From: Pseudomonas akapageensis
GTDB taxonomy: Bacteria > Pseudomonadota > Gammaproteobacteria > Pseudomonadales > Pseudomonadaceae
Direction of reading: 5' to 3'
Length of the DNA: 64,000 bases
NCBI RefSeq assembly: GCF_011355085.1
Contig: NZ_VXCP01000029.1
Coordinates: 1 to 64,000 of the forward strand
Shown here: piece after piece, positions 61,481-64,000 of the stretch
Layout: each line of letters opens with the position of its first letter
Numbering within the stretch: the stretch's first letter is position 1
The notes under the pieces: generated by a model
The model's input: only the letters and a program-made list of their open reading frames with translations
Database searches by the model: none
Told to the model about the DNA's origin: nothing
Translations under genes and position numbers: made by a program

Positions 61481-62371
61481 ATGTCGCTGATTCACCTTCC
61501 CAACACCGCTTCAGCATCGGAAGTGGAGCAATGCTTGCGCGAGAACGGTTACGCCATCATTGACAAACTCGTACCCGGCACCGCTATGGATCGCATCGCC
61601 GAAGAGCTCGAACCCTACACGGCGGTGACGCCCTTCGGGCCTGACGGCATTCTCGGTAGACGGACCAAACGCACCGGTGGGTTAATTGCGCGATCTATAG
61701 GGGCGCGCGAGTTGATCCTCAATCCTACTATTCTCGAGACTACACGGCGCTTTCTCTGTCACGCTACAACGTTTCAGATCCATTGCACGCAGGTCGTGTC
61801 AATTTATCCAGGTGCAACAGCACAAACACTGCATCAAGACGAGGTGGCCTGGGACATGTTCCCCTTTCCTCACGACTATCATGTGCAATGCAATACCCTA
61901 TGGGCCATGACCGACTACTCCGAGCAGATGGGAGCCACTCGCATCGTACCCGGCAGCCACCGATGGGGGCGCAGCATCGAGTTTGATATTGCGACCAGCT
62001 TTCCTGCGGAGATGGAAAAGGGATCAGTACTCGTCTACGACGGAAAGGTGTACCACGGTGGCGGAGCCAATCGCTCCGACCGAATCCGGTCGGCCATCAA
62101 TCTGACTTATGCGCTCGGCTGGCTTCGGCAAGAGGAGAACCAGTTCCTATCCTGTCCGCTAGAAATTGCCCGTACGCTGCCGGACGATCTGCTGCGTCTT
62201 ATGGGCTATCAGTGCGGAGCGTTCGCCCTGGGCTACGTCCACGGGTTCGAAGATCCGATGACTGTGTTGGGGCGGAGTAAACCTGGCAAACTTGTGGGCG
62301 CGGAGCTGATGCTGACGGCCGAGCAGAACAACGATCGCAGGTCTTTCCTGCGGGAAGCAAAATTCGATTGA
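61481..62371 (+). CDS. Phytanoyl-CoA dioxygenase-family Fe(II)/2-oxoglutarate oxygenase
   Basis: A 296-residue PhyH-type oxygenase. The metal triad is His118-x-Asp120 (HQDE) and His192 (YHGGGANR), with an Arg near 201 for 2-oxoglutarate. Such enzymes hydroxylate or desaturate late intermediates of natural products. A GGAGG lies before the ATG. It closes the rightward operon and is followed by a strong bidirectional terminator. Confidence 0.87.
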   Translation: MSLIHLPNTASASEVEQCLRENGYAIIDKLVPGTAMDRIAEELEPYTAVTPFGPDGILGRRTKRTGGLIARSIGARELILNPTILETTRRFLCHATTFQIHCTQVVSIYPGATAQTLHQDEVAWDMFPFPHDYHVQCNTLWAMTDYSEQMGATRIVPGSHRWGRSIEFDIATSFPAEMEKGSVLVYDGKVYHGGGANRSDRIRSAINLTYALGWLRQEENQFLSCPLEIARTLPDDLLRLMGYQCGAFALGYVHGFEDPMTVLGRSKPGKLVGAELMLTAEQNNDRRSFLREAKFD

Positions 62372-62430
62372 GGAACGTTTGGGAAGTGAGCATGGACGTC
62401 CCGGGTTTAGACCGAATTGCCTTCGCTTGT

Positions 62431-62460
62431 AAAAGCCCGACGCCATGCGCCGGGCTTTTT
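62431..62460. terminator. Bidirectional terminator at the cluster's right edge
   Basis: AAAAGCCCG (62431-62439) and CGGGCTTTT (62451-62459) enclose a CGC-CAT-GCG inner pairing, with a T-run on both strands. It serves both the PhyH gene and the convergent SnoaL-like gene. Confidence 0.85.
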
Positions 62461-62471
62461 CATGGGCGTGT

Positions 62472-62957
62472 CTACGCGTGGCAAGTCGGATCAAACAGGC
62501 TGGCGGTCAGCTTGAACTGTTCGGGGAGCGGCGAAGTCAGGGTCTCGAATACACGCCGGTAACCCGTTGCGAGGATCTGCCAGGCCCCATCTCGCTTGAT
62601 GTACTCATCCTGGTAAAAGGCCGTGCCGTGGAGCATCCAGCCGCCGTCCAGGTCGATGACGTGATCTTCCAGGTACCAGGTGCCCCTGGCCCTGTCCGCT
62701 GCCAGCAATTCGATCTCCGGATGGTGGCCCTGGTGCTTGGACAGCAGGCCGGGCCTGTCCATTATCGCCTTGAGTCCCTCAACGAACGCAGCACGGCCGT
62801 CGAAGCTGTATTTGCCGCTGTCGAGGGCCGTTTTCACGTCCTCGGCCAGGCAGGTTTCGAACAAGCTCCAGTCGTGGCAGTCGAGCGCGCGAAAGTAGCG
62901 GTACTTGAGTTGTCTGATCTGCTCGATTTCGAGGTAGGTGTCCATCGTCATAGCCAT
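62472..62957 (-). CDS. SnoaL/NTF2-like protein
   Basis: A 161-residue SnoaL-like protein (YRYFRALDCHDWSLFETCLAED, then GRAAFVEGLKAIM). AGGAA precedes the ATG. It resembles the proteins at 38205 and 63180 in kind, so it probably belongs to the catabolic region that resumes here. Confidence 0.83.
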   Translation of the reverse strand: MAMTMDTYLEIEQIRQLKYRYFRALDCHDWSLFETCLAEDVKTALDSGKYSFDGRAAFVEGLKAIMDRPGLLSKHQGHHPEIELLAADRARGTWYLEDHVIDLDGGWMLHGTAFYQDEYIKRDGAWQILATGYRRVFETLTSPLPEQFKLTASLFDPTCHA

Positions 62958-63179
62958 TGGTTGTGTTCCTGTGAATGTTCCTGTGGATGGTCCTTCGCGC
63001 AGGATAGGCAGGGGTCAGGCGGCACTCATCGTCCGGCCAGACTAGCGACTGCCCCGCTGACCGGACGAACGATGTCCCCTGCCCCTGGCGCTAGTCTCCT
63101 CGGACGATGACCCCTGGTCTGCGCAATGCGAACTTCATCGCACCTGCACCACCGCAGGGCGAATGAGGAGGCTCAGAGG

Positions 63180-63605
63180 ATGTCCGAGGCATCGCACAAG
63201 CAAGCGCTCTACGAACTCGTCTGTCGTTATGCTCAGGCAGTCGACCAACGCGACTGGGCGGCGCTGTCCCGCCTGTTCACCACCCAGGCTTCGCTCAAGG
63301 GGCCGGGGTTCAGCTTCGATGGCGTCACCGCCATCGTCGAAGGCATGAACGGCCTGGGCCACTACAGCAAGACCCAGCACCACATCCATAACCACCTCGC
63401 TGAAGTGGACGACCTGCAAGCCCGCGCGGAAACCTACTGCGTGGCCAACCATGTCTATGAGGCCGAAGGCATCGAGCGCAAGCTCGACTGGGGCATTCGC
63501 TACCGCGACCGATTCGCCTGCGTGGACGGCATCTGGCACTTCACCTGCCGAGAGCTGTTGCTGGACTGGAGCCAGGACCTGCCCTTGCGAGGAGCCGCCC
63601 AATGA
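63180..63605 (+). CDS. SnoaL/NTF2-like protein
   Basis: A 141-residue SnoaL-like protein (CRYAQAVDQRDWAALSRLF, then KTQHHIHNHLAEV). An AGAGG precedes the ATG at 63180. Its stop overlaps the start of the following SDR gene (ATGA), and it is divergent from the SnoaL-like gene at 62472. Confidence 0.85.
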   Translation: MSEASHKQALYELVCRYAQAVDQRDWAALSRLFTTQASLKGPGFSFDGVTAIVEGMNGLGHYSKTQHHIHNHLAEVDDLQARAETYCVANHVYEAEGIERKLDWGIRYRDRFACVDGIWHFTCRELLLDWSQDLPLRGAAQ

Positions 63606-64000
63606 ACGGCCCTCTGCACGGCAAGACCGCCCTGATCACCGGCGGTACCGGTGCCCTGGCCAAGGCCTGTGCGCTGGCATTGCTCAAGGACGGCGCCAGC
63701 GTCGTGTTGATGGCCCGCCGCGACGAGGCCCTGGAGGCCGCCCGCAGGCAATTGCTCGAGCAGGTACCCAATGCCCGGGTCGAGTGCTGCAGCGGTGATG
63801 CCTGCCAGGAAGCCGACGTGTTGCGCGCACTCGACCATGCCTACGGCCTGCAGCAGCGCCTGGACATTCTGATTCCCACCGTCGGCGGTGCCGCTTTCCG
63901 TCCGTTGCTGCAACATGACGCAGCCAGCTTCAGTGCCGTGATGGATACCAACCTGCTCAGCGCCTTTCTCGCCATCCGCCACGGCGCGCCCCTGATGGCA
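63602..64000 (+). CDS. SDR family oxidoreductase, partial
   Basis: The first 133 codons of a short-chain dehydrogenase are in the window: TGGTGALAKACALALL near the start, then VVLMARRDEALE and TVGGAAFRPL. It runs off the right edge before the catalytic Tyr. ATGA overlap with the upstream gene indicates coupling. Confidence 0.88.
   Translation, partial: MNGPLHGKTALITGGTGALAKACALALLKDGASVVLMARRDEALEAARRQLLEQVPNARVECCSGDACQEADVLRALDHAYGLQQRLDILIPTVGGAAFRPLLQHDAASFSAVMDTNLLSAFLAIRHGAPLMA

Noticed and set aside
1-64000. CRISPR arrays, tRNA or rRNA genes, prophage or integrase genes
   Set aside because: No regularly spaced direct repeats, cloverleaf-like sequences with recognisable arms, rRNA stretches or phage/integrase motifs were seen.

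Overview
The window looks like a chromosomal segment of a fluorescens/putida-type Pseudomonas. The evidence is its high GC content, typical Pseudomonas REP/REPIN elements and GTTCCCACGC-type palindromes between genes, and families such as DUF3077, FdhF/YdeP oxidoreductases, cyanide-insensitive bd oxidases and an mdtNOP-like efflux operon. No rRNA, tRNA or CRISPR array was seen. All functional calls rest on reading motifs and recalled family resemblance; no database search was run.

Layout. 1-5.6 kb: repeat-rich accessory DNA with a large imperfect inverted repeat, a thioesterase, a broken MalT/LuxR regulator, an SDR, a HicAB toxin-antitoxin pair and a DUF3077 protein. 5.7-20.5 kb: a mirror-like respiratory and molybdenum-cofactor region with two cydAB (CIO-type) operons, two FdhF/YdeP molybdo-oxidoreductases, mobA, fdhD, moaC, moaD, moaE and a DyP peroxidase. 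A 51-codon gene overlaps both cydB and a DUF2474 gene. 20.5-22.9 kb: two near-identical genes for secreted EF-hand proteins with EGKCG repeats (HvfA/bufferin-like) flank an orphan ParA ATPase. 22.9-33 kb: LysR/SDR/Ohr, ytcA-mdtN-mdtO-mdtP efflux, an MscS channel with a cyclic-nucleotide-binding domain, an ArsC-like protein and a cupin. 33.2-45.2 kb: a catabolic cluster with four SDRs, a KstD-like flavoprotein, a FadD3-like ligase, an OYE, a Rieske oxygenase, a LuxR regulator, an EthD-like protein and an etfA remnant.

The outstanding region is about 45.3-62.4 kb, an apparently inserted biosynthetic gene cluster arranged divergently around an AT-rich control region (57504-58095). Seven genes run leftward: a 2-deoxy-scyllo-inosose synthase-like cyclase, a phosphoribosyltransferase-domain protein, a class III aminotransferase, a PIG-L deacetylase, a DegT (BtrS/StsC-like) aminotransferase, an ABC exporter and a 1233-residue protein with a PEP-synthase/rifampicin-phosphotransferase-like front end. 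Four run rightward: a GMC oxidoreductase, an ACP-like protein with Thr at the usual Ser, a GT4 glycosyltransferase and a Phytanoyl-CoA dioxygenase-type oxygenase. The inventory parallels the first part of the butirosin/neomycin/ribostamycin pathways (cyclitol formation, transamination, glycosylation, deacetylation, 6'-oxidation/transamination, PRPP-dependent ribosylation). I infer a cryptic aminocyclitol glycoside pathway in a pseudomonad.

Right of the cluster (62.4-64 kb), SnoaL-like and SDR genes of the same kinds as on its left resume. This suggests that the cluster interrupts, or sits beside, the catabolic region.
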